Shown: in pieces, positions 46,352 to 55,458 of the stretch
Position numbering within the stretch: position 1 is the stretch's first letter
Layout: each line of letters begins with the position of its first letter
NCBI GenBank assembly: GCA_020444265.1
Contig: JAHLLH010000008.1
Span: 122,945 to 183,656 of the forward strand
Source of the DNA: a bacterium
Lineage (GTDB): Bacteria > Electryoneota > Electryoneia > Electryoneales > Electryoneaceae
DNA: 60,712 nucleotides
Direction of reading: 5' to 3'
Notes under the pieces: generated by a model
Seen by the model: only the letters and a program-made list of their open reading frames with translations
What the model was told of the DNA's origin: nothing
Database searches by the model: none
Made by a program: the position numbers and the translations under genes

Positions 46352-47008
46352 CTAGGCTGGTGGACTGCCTGCCAGTTCTGCGGAGGGGTCCACATCTTCT
46401 TCTTGCGGGTGGCTGAATCGTTCGGCAGCTTTCTGGTTCGCGTCGCTCTTGGTGCGCGTGGGAACACGGTTCCCGGCAAAGGTGCTCAACGCATCCAGCA
46501 GGAACTGGACATTGCGGACATGGGTATCTGCTTTGCGAGGCTGGACCAGCAGATCGGTGTAGCTGTCCCGTGCCGGGTGAAACAGTGCGCATTTGAAACG
46601 AGAGGGTGCAATCGCGTAGAGGGATTCGGTAAATGGCTCGTACCCGGTTTCGATCAGCAGTGTAACAGAGGATCGTGACTGCGCGAGGTGACGGCGCAGG
46701 TCCCGGGATGGCATGTAGCTGCGTGTGATGTCATCCTCGGTGATCACGATGGTTTTTACGGACGTATGCAAGGTGCGTGCTTCCAATTCACTCCCCTCGG
46801 GTACCACTGCGAGGATGGACTTTTCTTCCCGTTCATTGAGCCAGTCACGGACCGGCTGAAACAGGGGTAGCGCTGTCTCCTTGTCACGAGGAAACAGCAA
46901 GAGGATCCCGCTCGCTTCGGCGGTCGCCTGCGACTTCGAGCTCTTCCTGCCTTGTTTGATGGCGGACTTGAGAATCCACCGCTGGACAAATTCACGCCAA
47001 CTGTTCAT
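46352..47008 (-). CDS. Uncharacterised protein, DUF6913-like
   Basis: 218 residues from ATG 47008, preferred over longer starts because GATGGAG lies 5 bases upstream and the longer frame overlaps the divergent protease promoter. The N-terminal part is basic (MNSWREFVQRWILKSAIKQG). The core reads SGILLLFPRDKETALPLFQP, SILAVVPEGSE, IVITEDDITRSYMPSRDL, SSVTLLIETGYEPFTESLYA and IAPSRFKCALFHPARD, a Rossmann-like alternation that resembles the Bacteroidetes DUF6913 family in outline. The C-terminus is polar. I am not sure of the family; the function is unknown. Confidence 0.65.
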   Translation of the reverse strand: MNSWREFVQRWILKSAIKQGRKSSKSQATAEASGILLLFPRDKETALPLFQPVRDWLNEREEKSILAVVPEGSELEARTLHTSVKTIVITEDDITRSYMPSRDLRRHLAQSRSSVTLLIETGYEPFTESLYAIAPSRFKCALFHPARDSYTDLLVQPRKADTHVRNVQFLLDALSTFAGNRVPTRTKSDANQKAAERFSHPQEEDVDPSAELAGSPPA

Positions 47009-47184
47009 GCAACTCCATCCGAGGTTCTGCATCAAAGGTAGAAACGGGGGTGAAGTCGAAGCAAACCCTTTGCGACCGATGAGCATCGGTGAACCGCTCG
47101 CTGGAAGACGAACTGTCTCGTTGCTTGAACCCTGCGCAGCGTCTATTTTAACATGACCCCGCCAGTCCCACGAAGGAGAGAAGA

Positions 47185-50151
47185 GTGAGCAAGTCAGAAC
47201 GATTTCCAGCACGGTTGACTCCGTTTCTAGCAGGAGCTCTGCTTCTCCTGCTCGCACTGCCCCTGTACGCTGCGCCAGATGGGTTCTGGCCGCTCACGAG
47301 GACATCCCTCCAGCCCATCTCCAATCAGAATCAAACCAGTCAGACGGCACGTATGACCGGTCTGGTCAATGAGGAGAACGGTGCCCCGGTGCGGATGCTC
47401 ACTACCGGTTCCTTCGCACATGTGAAGGGAACAGTCAACGAAGCTTCCCTACTCAATTTTATCGACCGGGAACAAGATTTCTTCGGGATCAGCAGCAATC
47501 AGCTCGATATCCTCCATTCAGGTCGTGTCATGGGCAAGCAGTACCTGACCGCTCGTCAGGCGGTGGATGGACGGCCTGTGCTCGGTACAACTGTCCTGCT
47601 TCGTGTCCATGCCAATGGCCAGGTTGGCATGGTTGGTGCAGATGTGGAACGTGACCAGGCGGACCGGATCTGGAGTGGTATGGTTTCGCAGGATCAGGCT
47701 GCGGAAGCCCTGGCGGCCTTCGCTGAGACCGAACTGGTTTCGATTCTCACCGCCGAGCAGGTCTGGATGCGTGATAACGGCGTCATCTACCCTGCCTGGA
47801 TGCTCGAGCTCGAAGGCGGAAGCTCACTGGAACGTCCCTTCGGTCTGGTCTCCGCGCAGTCCGGCGAGATCATGGGTTACTACAACAATGTCCAGCATGC
47901 CGATGTCAACGGGACTGTTACCGGCCCGATGTACCCGATCCAGATGCAGGAAACGTTGGAGTATCCAGCATTTGGGTTCCAGAATGTGACTGTTGGTGGG
48001 CAGACGGTTACGACTGATTCAGACGGCGCATTCAGTGTCCCCGGATTTGACGATGAAGCGGATGTCGCGGTCAACATGACCTTGTCCGGCCCGTGGGTCA
48101 CCGTCCAGAACGATGACCAGCCTTCTGCGGCTTTCGACACAACAGTTGTTGCGCCGTGGGACGATGTTCTTGGCTGGAGGCATCAGGATCATGGCCGGAT
48201 TGATGAATTTAACATGTTCTACCACACGAACTTCATCAACCAGTACTACGATGTCCTTGATCCCGGTTTTACAGGCATGGACTGGTCCGTGCCCGCTGTT
48301 GTCGGAGTGGGTGACAACTACGACAACGCCTACTGGAACGGTAGCGGGATGTTCTTCGGCACCGGCACCCAATTCAACAACCTCGCATTGTTCTCCGATG
48401 TGATTTACCATGAATACACGCATGGTGTGACCGGCTTCCAGTATCCCGGTGGGGTTCTGCCCTACATCGATCAGCCGGGTGCGATGAATGAAGCCTGGTC
48501 AGATTATTTCCCCTGTTCCATCCACAACCATTCGACCCTGTCGCCAGGGATCAATATCGGGTCTCCAACGGCGCCGTTGCGCGACCTCAACAACAATCGC
48601 CGTTTCGACACCAACTGGGTTGGGGAAGTCCATGCGGACGGTCTCATTATCGGTGGCGCGTTGTGGCGTCTGCGTGGCCTGTTGAACGACACCGAGTATT
48701 CCGACAGTCTGATTCATTATGCCAAGTATGGCTTCGCGAATACCTTCGAGGGGTTCCTGCTCGAATTGCTCGAAGCGGATGATGATAACGGAAACATCGA
48801 GGATGGTACCCCGCACTCCGACGAGATTTACCAGGCCTTTGGCCACCACGGCATCGGTCCTGGCAATGAACCGAACCTGATTGTGACCGCTGTAGATATC
48901 CTCGAAGCGACAGGCGATGGCATGCTGGTCGCCGGTGAGATGGCGGACATCAACCTGACCCTGCTGAATGATGTTTATCTTTACCCGCCGCCTGCGGAAA
49001 ACATAACCATCACTCTTTCTGCCGGGGAATACATCCAGTGGACATCGAGCGAAGCTGTGCTCGAATCAATTGGCGCCGGGGAAGAGGTGCAGGTGCCAAC
49101 CACCTTTACCCTCCAGGTGCTGGAGGATGCCCCTCCACACTACGACTGGATCACGTTCACCGTCATCGCGAATAATGGTGAGTATGTGATCACCGATTCT
49201 GTCCGGGTAACGGTCGGCACTCCCGACTTGCTGCTGGTGGATGATGGTGGGGAGACGAGCTACCTGGACCGTTTCGCTGGCGCCCTGCACTCGATGGGGA
49301 AGACGGCGCTGGAACGTGCCACGATCACCGATCAACCGACAACGGAACTGCTCAACGCCTACCCCTATGTGATCTGGTTTACCGGCGATCAGCAAAATCC
49401 GATCAGCCAGGCGGAAGAGGTGCAGCTTGTCGAGTATGTCGAGGCGGGTGGCAACCTGATCCTGAGCGGGCAATACATCGGCGAGCAGCTGACCTCTCGT
49501 TTTTCATTGATTAACCTGCTCGGAGTCGAATTCTACCTGCCTGACCTGGATGAGTACGGCGGCCAGGGAATCGAGGGAGAACCGGCCAGCGAGGGGAATC
49601 TCTTCGTAATCGTTGGAGGACAGGGCGCCAACAACCAGAACGCCATCGGTGGCATCACCGTGACCGACGGCACACGGCCCCTCTACCAGTATTTCCGCAC
49701 CCAGGCCTACGCCGCAAGTATGCGTGAGCATGAAAATGGTGGGGCAGCGGCCTACTTTACCTTTGGTCTCGAGGCGGTTTCGGGTGTTTCGACTACCAAT
49801 ACTGCAGGGGATCTTCTCGAGTCCCTGCTGACGGCGATGGGGTATCATGTGGATGCACCGGAGGTCGAGACTGGTAGCGTTACCCCACTCACCTATGACC
49901 TCGCTGCACCGTGGCCCAACCCCTTCAACCCGGAAACACGCGTTGCCTTCACCCTGCCCAACAACGGCAAGGTGAAACTCGCGGTGTACAACTCACTGGG
50001 TCGTGAAGTGATGCGTGCGGTGGATGGCACTCGCAGCGCGGGACGATACGAAGTCAGCCTGAACCTCTCCTCCTTCGGTTCAGGTACCTACTTTATCCGT
50101 CTCGAAAGCAGTGAGGGTGTCCGGACGGTCAAAGCGGTCCTGATGAAGTAG
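47185..50151 (+). CDS. Secreted M36/M4-like metalloprotease with T9SS sorting domain
   Basis: A 988-residue exported protease from GTG 47185 (AAGGAG 6 bases upstream). Order: signal peptide (to about YAAPDG); FTP-type inhibitory propeptide (about 55-225); a small beta insert; catalytic domain with VIYHEYTHGVTGF (HEXXH, near residue 410) and third ligand Glu in GAMNEAWSDYFPCS. Then a CARDB-like Ig domain, a class I glutamine-amidotransferase-like domain (LLLVDDGGETSYLDRF, YPYVIWFTGDQQN, GGNLILSGQYIGEQL), and a C-terminal T9SS sorting domain (PWPNPFNPETRVAF, YNSLGREVMRAV). Probably a surface or secreted endopeptidase for protein nutrients. Confidence 0.9.
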   Translation: MSKSERFPARLTPFLAGALLLLLALPLYAAPDGFWPLTRTSLQPISNQNQTSQTARMTGLVNEENGAPVRMLTTGSFAHVKGTVNEASLLNFIDREQDFFGISSNQLDILHSGRVMGKQYLTARQAVDGRPVLGTTVLLRVHANGQVGMVGADVERDQADRIWSGMVSQDQAAEALAAFAETELVSILTAEQVWMRDNGVIYPAWMLELEGGSSLERPFGLVSAQSGEIMGYYNNVQHADVNGTVTGPMYPIQMQETLEYPAFGFQNVTVGGQTVTTDSDGAFSVPGFDDEADVAVNMTLSGPWVTVQNDDQPSAAFDTTVVAPWDDVLGWRHQDHGRIDEFNMFYHTNFINQYYDVLDPGFTGMDWSVPAVVGVGDNYDNAYWNGSGMFFGTGTQFNNLALFSDVIYHEYTHGVTGFQYPGGVLPYIDQPGAMNEAWSDYFPCSIHNHSTLSPGINIGSPTAPLRDLNNNRRFDTNWVGEVHADGLIIGGALWRLRGLLNDTEYSDSLIHYAKYGFANTFEGFLLELLEADDDNGNIEDGTPHSDEIYQAFGHHGIGPGNEPNLIVTAVDILEATGDGMLVAGEMADINLTLLNDVYLYPPPAENITITLSAGEYIQWTSSEAVLESIGAGEEVQVPTTFTLQVLEDAPPHYDWITFTVIANNGEYVITDSVRVTVGTPDLLLVDDGGETSYLDRFAGALHSMGKTALERATITDQPTTELLNAYPYVIWFTGDQQNPISQAEEVQLVEYVEAGGNLILSGQYIGEQLTSRFSLINLLGVEFYLPDLDEYGGQGIEGEPASEGNLFVIVGGQGANNQNAIGGITVTDGTRPLYQYFRTQAYAASMREHENGGAAAYFTFGLEAVSGVSTTNTAGDLLESLLTAMGYHVDAPEVETGSVTPLTYDLAAPWPNPFNPETRVAFTLPNNGKVKLAVYNSLGREVMRAVDGTRSAGRYEVSLNLSSFGSGTYFIRLESSEGVRTVKAVLMK

Positions 50152-50191
50152 ACGGACTGGACCGACACGTCAGTCTCTGCTTTAAAACATA

Positions 50192-50215
50192 CAGGGCGCC
50201 CGACGGGGCGCCCTG
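50192..50215 (+). terminator. Hairpin after the metalloprotease gene
   Basis: CAGGGCGCCC, GACG, GGGCGCCCTG: a 10-bp perfect stem 40 bases after the stop. The T-run is poor (ATTTG); it may serve the convergent gene as well. Confidence 0.75.
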
Positions 50216-50245
50216 ATTTGTCTCATTCCCGGCTGTCATCGCGCA

Positions 50246-50455
50246 TCAGTGATTATACCGGTGAATCTTCTCGACGCTGCCGTCATGACGCAGCAGCACG
50301 AGACGGCTGGGGGCGTATCGACGTGCAATGGCACGTGCGATGGAGGTGAGGGTCTGTTTGTCCGGGTGACGGCTGAGGGGTTTCCGTCGCTCATGCAACA
50401 GGCAAATCCAATCGTCCGCGTTGCCCGGCTGGAGGAAGAGGGTGGTGATGGGCAT
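50246..50455 (-). CDS. Small DUF2188-like protein
   Basis: 69 residues from ATG 50455 with GGGAG 10 bases upstream. The sequence runs DDWICLLHERRKPLSRHPDK, LTSIARAIARRYAPSRLVLL and RHDGSVEKIHRYNH, echoing DUF2188 (Ala/Arg helix followed by a strand with HDG.I..). A longer frame to 50590 is open. Very short, and the family match is from memory. It could be the tail of the CBS gene's unit, 146 bases downstream of it; that gap holds a TGTGGATCGATCCACA palindrome. Confidence 0.5.
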   Translation of the reverse strand: MPITTLFLQPGNADDWICLLHERRKPLSRHPDKQTLTSIARAIARRYAPSRLVLLRHDGSVEKIHRYNH

Positions 50456-50601
50456 ATCTGTCCGGCTCCCTTGTTGCTGTCCCAAAGGAAGCCTACGAAA
50501 GAAGTTTCGCCACTTCTCGCCAGATATCGCTATCGCTAGAAAAAGCCGCACCCTAAATGGCACGGCCTGACTTCGTGTGGATCGATCCACATGGCCACAT
50601 C

Positions 50602-51036
50602 TTACGTCATTTCACCCGCGATGTAGTTCTTCAGGAAGTGGATCTCGTGCTCCTGCTGGTCGGCGAGTGCTTTGACGACATCGCCGATGGAGACGATTCC
50701 GACCAAGAGGCCATCCGACATGATGGGCAGGTGACGGATTCGTTTCTCGGTCATGGTCGCCATCGTCGATTCGACCGTATCGCCCGGGAGACCAATCACA
50801 ATGTCGCTGGTCATGTGGGGGCCGACGGTGGCGGTATTGAGGTCCACGCCACGGTCTGCGGTCAGCCTCAGGTTGTCGCGCTCGGTGAACATGCCGAGCA
50901 CCTTGGACCCGTCGGCGATGATGACGGCACCGACTTTATTTGTCAGCATGGTATCGACAACTTCACGGAGGCCGGTCTCGGGTGGTACAGTGATGACCTT
51001 GGTCCCTTTGCGGGAAAGTATGTCTCGGATCAACAT
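50602..51036 (-). CDS. Tandem CBS domain protein
   Basis: 144 residues from ATG 51036, with AAAGGAGG 7 bases upstream; the longer frame is rejected. Two CBS domains: VITVPPETGLREVVDTMLTN with VGAVIIADGSKVLGMFTERD, and DIVIGLPGDTVESTMATMTE with IRHLPIMSDGLLVGIVSIGD. Such stand-alone pairs bind adenine nucleotides (AMP, ATP, SAM) and act as energy sensors for partner enzymes. Divergent from fabL across a 269-bp gap with two AATTCG palindromes. Confidence 0.93.
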   Translation of the reverse strand: MLIRDILSRKGTKVITVPPETGLREVVDTMLTNKVGAVIIADGSKVLGMFTERDNLRLTADRGVDLNTATVGPHMTSDIVIGLPGDTVESTMATMTEKRIRHLPIMSDGLLVGIVSIGDVVKALADQQEHEIHFLKNYIAGEMT

Positions 51037-51062
51037 GGGCCAGCCCTCCTTTGGTAGGTAAT

Positions 51063-51099
51063 AATTCGTTCGAATTGTTCTTCCACAATAATTCGAATT
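51063..51099. promoter_or_regulatory. Palindrome pair upstream of the CBS gene
   Basis: AATTCGTTCGAATT (51063-51076) and AATTCGAATT (51090-51099), each preceded by ATA, centres 25 bp apart, in an AT-rich stretch 27-63 bases before the CBS start. Candidate operator sites in the CBS/fabL divergent region. Confidence 0.45.
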
Positions 51100-51305
51100 T
51101 CGCAACAACTCAAGAGGAACTTTCCCATTTCCAATAGTTTTGCTTTTCACAATCTTTCGTAATTTTGGTCTCGTAAGGTTAGGAGGGACGAAGTTTTCTC
51201 TTGCCAAACGCTGAGGTCCGCCTCTACTTTTCGCGATGCGACGGCGAGGGGAGAGTCAGCAGCGTCGTACGCTTGAGACTACATATGATGCGGAACGGAG
51301 TGATC

Positions 51306-52058
51306 ATGTCGGACTTGAAGGGAAAAGTTGCGCTGGTGACGGGTGGGTCCCGTGGGATCGGACGCGCGATCGCGTTGAAGCTTGCCGATCAAGGGGTCAA
51401 CATCGCCATCAATTTCATGCGCAACCGTAAGGCGGCCCAGGCTACGGTTGAAGAGCTCGAGGCAAAGGGGATCAAAGCGAAGGCCTACCGAGCCAACGTT
51501 GGCAAGGAAGATGAGCTGCACGAGATGTTCGAGCAGTTCGAGGCCGATTTTGGCAAGATCGACATCCTTATCTCCAACGCTGCCTCCGGTGTCCTCAAGC
51601 CGGCGATGGAACTGACCAGACGTCACTGGGCGTGGACGATGGACATCAACGCCGCCACCCTGCTTCACCTTGTCCAGCATAGCGTGCCGCTTATGAACGG
51701 CAATGGCAAAGTGGTTGCGATTTCGTCGCTTGGCTCGGTTCGTGCGATCCCCGACTACACGGCAGTCGGCGCGTCCAAAGCCGCACTCGAATCGCTCGTC
51801 CGACACCTTTCCGTCGAACTCGCCCCGAAGGGGATCAATGTCAACACGCTCTCCGCAGGCGTGGTCGACACCGAAGCGCTGAAGCATTTCCCGGAACGGG
51901 ACCAGATCCTCGAGAACAGCCGTGTCCGTACCCCGGCAGGACGTCTTGTCACCCCCGACGATGTCGCCGATGTCGCCCTTTTCATGGTGACCGATGCCGC
52001 GAAGATGATCCACGGAGCAACGATTGTGGTTGATGGCGGCTATTCGGTGGTCGCCTGA
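51306..52058 (+). CDS. fabL: Enoyl-ACP reductase III (FabL-type SDR)
   Basis: A 250-residue short-chain dehydrogenase from ATG 51306 (GGAG upstream). The NADPH loop is VTGGSRGIGRAIALKLADQG. The segment NAASGVLKPAMELTRRHWAW then TMDIN, the active site ISSLGSVRAIPDYTAVGASK (Ser and Tyr-x3-Lys) and the tail VDTEALKHFPERDQILENSR, TPAGRLVTPDDVADV closely match Bacillus FabL as I recall it. It reduces enoyl-ACP in fatty-acid elongation with NADPH. It complements accB-accC elsewhere in the window. A 3-oxoacyl-ACP reductase is the less likely alternative. Confidence 0.85.
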   Translation: MSDLKGKVALVTGGSRGIGRAIALKLADQGVNIAINFMRNRKAAQATVEELEAKGIKAKAYRANVGKEDELHEMFEQFEADFGKIDILISNAASGVLKPAMELTRRHWAWTMDINAATLLHLVQHSVPLMNGNGKVVAISSLGSVRAIPDYTAVGASKAALESLVRHLSVELAPKGINVNTLSAGVVDTEALKHFPERDQILENSRVRTPAGRLVTPDDVADVALFMVTDAAKMIHGATIVVDGGYSVVA

Positions 52059-52085
52059 TCCATTTGTGAATTCGCTATAGACTGG

Positions 52086-52110
52086 CCCCGGCAGCTTGCT
52101 GTCGGGGTTT
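52086..52110 (+). terminator. Intrinsic terminator after fabL
   Basis: CCCCGGCA, GCTTGC, TGTCGGGG then TTTACTG. From here to 52630 there is no gene, only repeats. Confidence 0.75.
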
Positions 52111-52143
52111 ACTGTTGTTGGAGTGCACCCTGGTGCGCCCGAG

Positions 52144-52216
52144 GTGTCACCCCGGACTTGATCCGGGGTCCAGCCTCAACTGTTCAAGATGGAAACGTAA
52201 GCTGGATTCGGGGCAA
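52144..52216. repeat. SR-B composite repeat B3
   Basis: GTGTCACCCCGGACTTGATC then CGGGGTC at the left, and a mutated GCTGGATTCGGGGCAAGACC at the right end; same plan as B2. Confidence 0.65.
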
Positions 52217-52229
52217 GACCGCTTCCCGT

Positions 52230-52286
52230 TTCGGCAGGTCTCCCGACCTGCCGAATTTTTCAGTCAGGTCGGGAGACCTGACTGAA
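52230..52286. repeat. SR-A tandem hairpin pair A12/A13
   Basis: TTCGGCAGGTC, TCCC, GACCTGCCGAA (52230-52255) and TTCAGTCAGGTC, GGGA, GACCTGACTGAA (52259-52286), then CGG. Third copy of the pair around the 32894 gene, with compensated outer pairs. Confidence 0.9.
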
Positions 52287-52313
52287 CGGGTTGAACGTAC
52301 CAGGTGGGGTTAC

Positions 52314-52357
52314 GTCATTGCGAGGACCGTAGCGAAGTGAAGGGACGTGGCAATCTG
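52314..52357. repeat. SR-E partial repeat E3
   Basis: GTCATTGCGAGGACCGTAGC, GAAGTGAAGG...GCAATCTG: an SR-E end with an altered GACGAAGCAATC box. Confidence 0.6.
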
Positions 52358-52470
52358 CCCTTGATACGGTGTCGCAGATACCGTTCCGCCTCCTCGCGTA
52401 CCTGACTGAGCGGGTGTTCTTCATGGTGCGGACAAGGATTTAACAGGGGTACTGTCCGGGACTTCTTCGA

Positions 52471-52500
52471 CTGGATCCCGGGTCAAGCCCGGGATGACAC
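52471..52500. repeat. SR-B hairpin B4
   Basis: ATCCCGGG, TCAAG, CCCGGGAT then GACAC, as at the right end of B2. Confidence 0.75.
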
Positions 52501-52515
52501 ATGCATGAACTGGGA

Positions 52516-52555
52516 GTGCTGATATGCACGCTTGGGTGGCGGGGCACCCAAGCCA
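52516..52555. repeat. SR-D repeat D5
   Basis: GTGCTGATATGCA, CTTGGGTG, GCGGGG, CACCCAAG, CCA: almost identical to D3. Confidence 0.8.
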
Positions 52556-52698
52556 TGTAAATGCCCTCCCTCGTCTCGGGGGGGGAGGGATTCGGGGCCG
52601 GTTCGTGAAACTCGACGGCCCTATATTGAGTGCAATCGACGCCCGGTGGGTGCAGGGGTTCCTGCACAGTCCCCGGCAAACCTGACAATGAGGCCTTC

Positions 52699-53529
52699 GT
52701 GTTTCCGGTTTTGATTGATCTCGGCCGTTTCAAACTGCACAGCTACGGCCTGATGATGTTTATCGCCTTCCTGCTGGGTATCTGGATCGCGCATCGTCGC
52801 GGGAAAAAAGCGGGACTCGGTGAATCCACCGTCCTCGACCTCTCCACCCTGATCATCCTCTTTGGTCTGCTCGGCGGACGGTTGCTGTATGTCCTGACCC
52901 ACCTGTCCGAGTTCAAGGGACGGTGGCTGGATGTCATCAGCCCGATTCAGTCGAACGGTCAGATCGGGTTTGCGGGGCTGGTGCTTCTGGGCGGGGTAAT
53001 CCTCAGCTTTGTTGCGGTGGCCGTTTATGTCTACCGGAAAAAGCTGAACATCCTGACCATCCTCGATGTTTTCGCGCCCTCGACTGCGCTTGGTATTGCG
53101 ATCGGTCGATTGGGCTGTTACCTCAATGGCTGCTGTTTCGGGTTGCCGACCGAGTTACCCTGGGGAGTCGTCTTCCCGCATGGCAGCCCGGCGGGATACA
53201 TCTTCCCGGGAGTGCATGTCCACCCGACCCAGATCTACGCATTTCTCTATGGAGTTTCACTTTTCCTGTTGCTTCTCTGGGCGGAAAAGAAGTTTACTCT
53301 GTTTCCGGGGTTTACCTGGTCGCTCTTCCTGACCGGCTATGGTACCCTCCGTTTTCTCAACGAATTGATCCGTTGGCATGAAGAAAGTTTGCACTTCATC
53401 AATTTCGCCAACGGCGGCTTTGTAACGGTCAGCCAGACCATCTCTCTCCTGATGATCCTCACGGGAGTGGTTCTTTTCCTGCGTTCGAGACGAGTTCATC
53501 TCGCTGCCGGTGCGGACGCGGGCAAGTAA
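52699..53529 (+). CDS. lgt: Prolipoprotein diacylglyceryl transferase
   Basis: Inner-membrane enzyme adding diacylglycerol to lipobox Cys, here probably of the NlpC/P60 protein and others. 276 residues from GTG 52699 (GAGG 5 bases upstream; MFPVLIDLGRFKLHSYGLMM). Seven hydrophobic segments. Family motifs: GRLLYVLTHL, GLVLLGGVI, the Lgt signature ALGIAIGRLGCYLNGCCFGL and HPTQIYAFLYG. A CTATATT box lies at 52621. ctpA follows after 14 bases. Confidence 0.95.
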   Translation: MFPVLIDLGRFKLHSYGLMMFIAFLLGIWIAHRRGKKAGLGESTVLDLSTLIILFGLLGGRLLYVLTHLSEFKGRWLDVISPIQSNGQIGFAGLVLLGGVILSFVAVAVYVYRKKLNILTILDVFAPSTALGIAIGRLGCYLNGCCFGLPTELPWGVVFPHGSPAGYIFPGVHVHPTQIYAFLYGVSLFLLLLWAEKKFTLFPGFTWSLFLTGYGTLRFLNELIRWHEESLHFINFANGGFVTVSQTISLLMILTGVVLFLRSRRVHLAAGADAGK

Positions 53530-53543
53530 GCACGGAGTACACC

Positions 53544-55286
53544 ATGACGTTTCGTTCCCTTCGCCCCCTCATTCTGGCCGGGCTTCTTCTGCTACCGGTT
53601 CTGCCACTCCAGGCCCAGTCTGGAGGTTCTGAACCGCAAGACCTGCGTCAGCAGCAGCTCACCCAGGATGAGATGCGTGCCCAGGCGGAGATGATTCGCG
53701 CCATCCGCGAAAATGTCGGCCTGTTTGGCAACATCTACCGGCAGATCAGCATGCGCTATGTCGATCCGATCAACCCCGAAACCTTCATGAAGGCCGGGAT
53801 TGAAGGGATGCTGGCGACACTCGATCCCTATACCGAGTACATGGAACCGGAGAACGCGGATGATTTGCAGATCATGTCGCGTGGTCGCTACGGCGGCGTT
53901 GGGCTGCAGATCGGTACACGTGGTGCGGACCGTGTTCTGACTGTCATCAGCCCGATCGAGGGTACCCCTGCCTGGCGCTTGGGCATTCGTGCCGGGGACC
54001 AGATTGTCAAAATCGCGGGCGAATCGACCAAGGGTTTCACCACCTCGGATGCGGCGGAACGTCTCCGCGGCGTGCCGAACACCCCTGTTGAAGTGACAAT
54101 TCATCGTCACGGGGTTGACGATCCGCTGAAGTACACGATTATTCGTGAAGAAATTGCGGTGAAAGATGTAAGCTATGCCGGGTTTGTCGAACCGGGCATC
54201 GCCTATGTTCGTTTGACACGATTCAGCCGTGCTGCGGGCGAGGAAGTACGTGCCGCCATTCTCGACCTGGCCAGCCAGGAGGAGTTGAAAGGCTTGATCT
54301 TCGACCTTCGTTCCAACCCGGGCGGCCTGCTGCCCGAGGCGATTGCGGTGGCGGAGAATTTCCTGCAAAATGGTGACCCAATTGTCTCGACCAAGGGGCG
54401 TAGCGACGAAATGTTCGCTCAGTACTTCTCGCAAAATGAACCATCATTGGCGCCGAATGTGCCGCTGGTCGTGCTGATTAACCAGGGTAGTGCTTCGGCG
54501 AGTGAGATTGTATCGGGTGCGGTACAGGACCTGGATCGTGGGCTGGTCGTCGGCATGCCCTCCTTCGGCAAGGGGCTGGTGCAGTCTGTGGTGCCCTTCA
54601 ATGATGGTACCGCGCTCCGGATGACCACTGCCAAGTACTACACCCCTTCAGGCCGTCTGATCCAGAAGGTGGATTACTTCTCGGACAACGAGTCCCTGCT
54701 ATCGGTCCAGCCGGAAGAGGAGGATAGCCTCTTCCACACCAAGAAGGGCCGTGAGGTGACAGCGCATGGCGGAATCCATCCGGATGTGGAAGTCGAGATG
54801 GACGAGGTCGGTGAGTTGACCCTCTCGCTCTGGCGTCAGGATCACTTCTTTGATTTCGCCAATGCCTACCGAAGTGAGCATCCCGAGGTGGACTCCTGGG
54901 AAGTGGATGACGATGTCTACGACCAATTCCTCACCTACCTCGATTCAACGGGCTACGAATACGAGAGCGACATGGATTCTCGCCTGGCCAAACTGCGTGA
55001 AGAGGCGGAGGAGATGGGCTACAGCGAGGAGTTCCTGAAGGAGATTGAGGACCTCGAGGTGATTGCGGACAAGCGGAAAGAGGAGGAGTACATTTCCGAG
55101 CGCGAGGAGCTCAAGCAGCGGATAAAACTCGAGCTTGCCTCCGTTATGGCAGGCAATGCGGGTCGAGTGCAGGCCTCCATCAGCTTCGATCCTCAAATCC
55201 AAAAAGCAGTGGAAGTGTTAAGCAGTGACGAGGAATATGCCTCCGTACTCAACAGCACGACCACCGCGCAGGCTGATATTGAATAG
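53544..55286 (+). CDS. C-terminal processing peptidase (S41 family, CtpA-like)
   Basis: A 580-residue periplasmic serine protease. Signal peptide MTFRSLRPLILAGLLLLPVL to LQAQ. N-terminal helical segment with NIYRQISMRYVDPINPETF; PDZ domain (about 115-195: GVGLQIGTRGADRVLTVISP, WRLGIRAGDQIVKIAGE). S41 core with FDLRSNPGGLLPEAI, catalytic Ser near 318 in NQGSASASEIVSGAV and Lys near 343 in MPSFGKGLVQS. A long charged helical C-terminal extension (about 430-580, LRQEAEEMG-like, EEEYISEREELKQRI) is longer than in minimal CtpA. Probably in one unit with lgt; acts in envelope protein quality control. Confidence 0.93.
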   Translation: MTFRSLRPLILAGLLLLPVLPLQAQSGGSEPQDLRQQQLTQDEMRAQAEMIRAIRENVGLFGNIYRQISMRYVDPINPETFMKAGIEGMLATLDPYTEYMEPENADDLQIMSRGRYGGVGLQIGTRGADRVLTVISPIEGTPAWRLGIRAGDQIVKIAGESTKGFTTSDAAERLRGVPNTPVEVTIHRHGVDDPLKYTIIREEIAVKDVSYAGFVEPGIAYVRLTRFSRAAGEEVRAAILDLASQEELKGLIFDLRSNPGGLLPEAIAVAENFLQNGDPIVSTKGRSDEMFAQYFSQNEPSLAPNVPLVVLINQGSASASEIVSGAVQDLDRGLVVGMPSFGKGLVQSVVPFNDGTALRMTTAKYYTPSGRLIQKVDYFSDNESLLSVQPEEEDSLFHTKKGREVTAHGGIHPDVEVEMDEVGELTLSLWRQDHFFDFANAYRSEHPEVDSWEVDDDVYDQFLTYLDSTGYEYESDMDSRLAKLREEAEEMGYSEEFLKEIEDLEVIADKRKEEEYISEREELKQRIKLELASVMAGNAGRVQASISFDPQIQKAVEVLSSDEEYASVLNSTTTAQADIE

Positions 55287-55316
55287 CGAAAATTCCAAGA
55301 AACGATAGTTGCATCC

Positions 55317-55365
55317 AACCCCGGCGCCGGATCACGGTAGCCGGGGTTGTCGCTCCCTGTTTTTT
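55317..55365 (+). terminator. Terminator after ctpA
   Basis: AACCCCGGC (55317-55325) with GCCGGGGTT (55340-55348), then six T at 55360-55365 a dozen bases later. Confidence 0.7.
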
Positions 55366-55458
55366 CAAGTGTGCGTAAGGTCACAGCGGATTCAACGATC
55401 ACGATCTACTTTATCATCAACAACTCTTCTGTCGGCCGGCCCCGGTGGAAGGTGTTGG

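Noticed and set aside
47009-47257. N-terminal extension of the 218-residue reverse gene
   Set aside because: It overlaps the protease start region, and a good ribosome site supports ATG 47008.
50249-51061. Forward frames at 50249-50539 and 50557-51061
   Set aside because: They are antisense to the CBS gene and the DUF2188-like gene.
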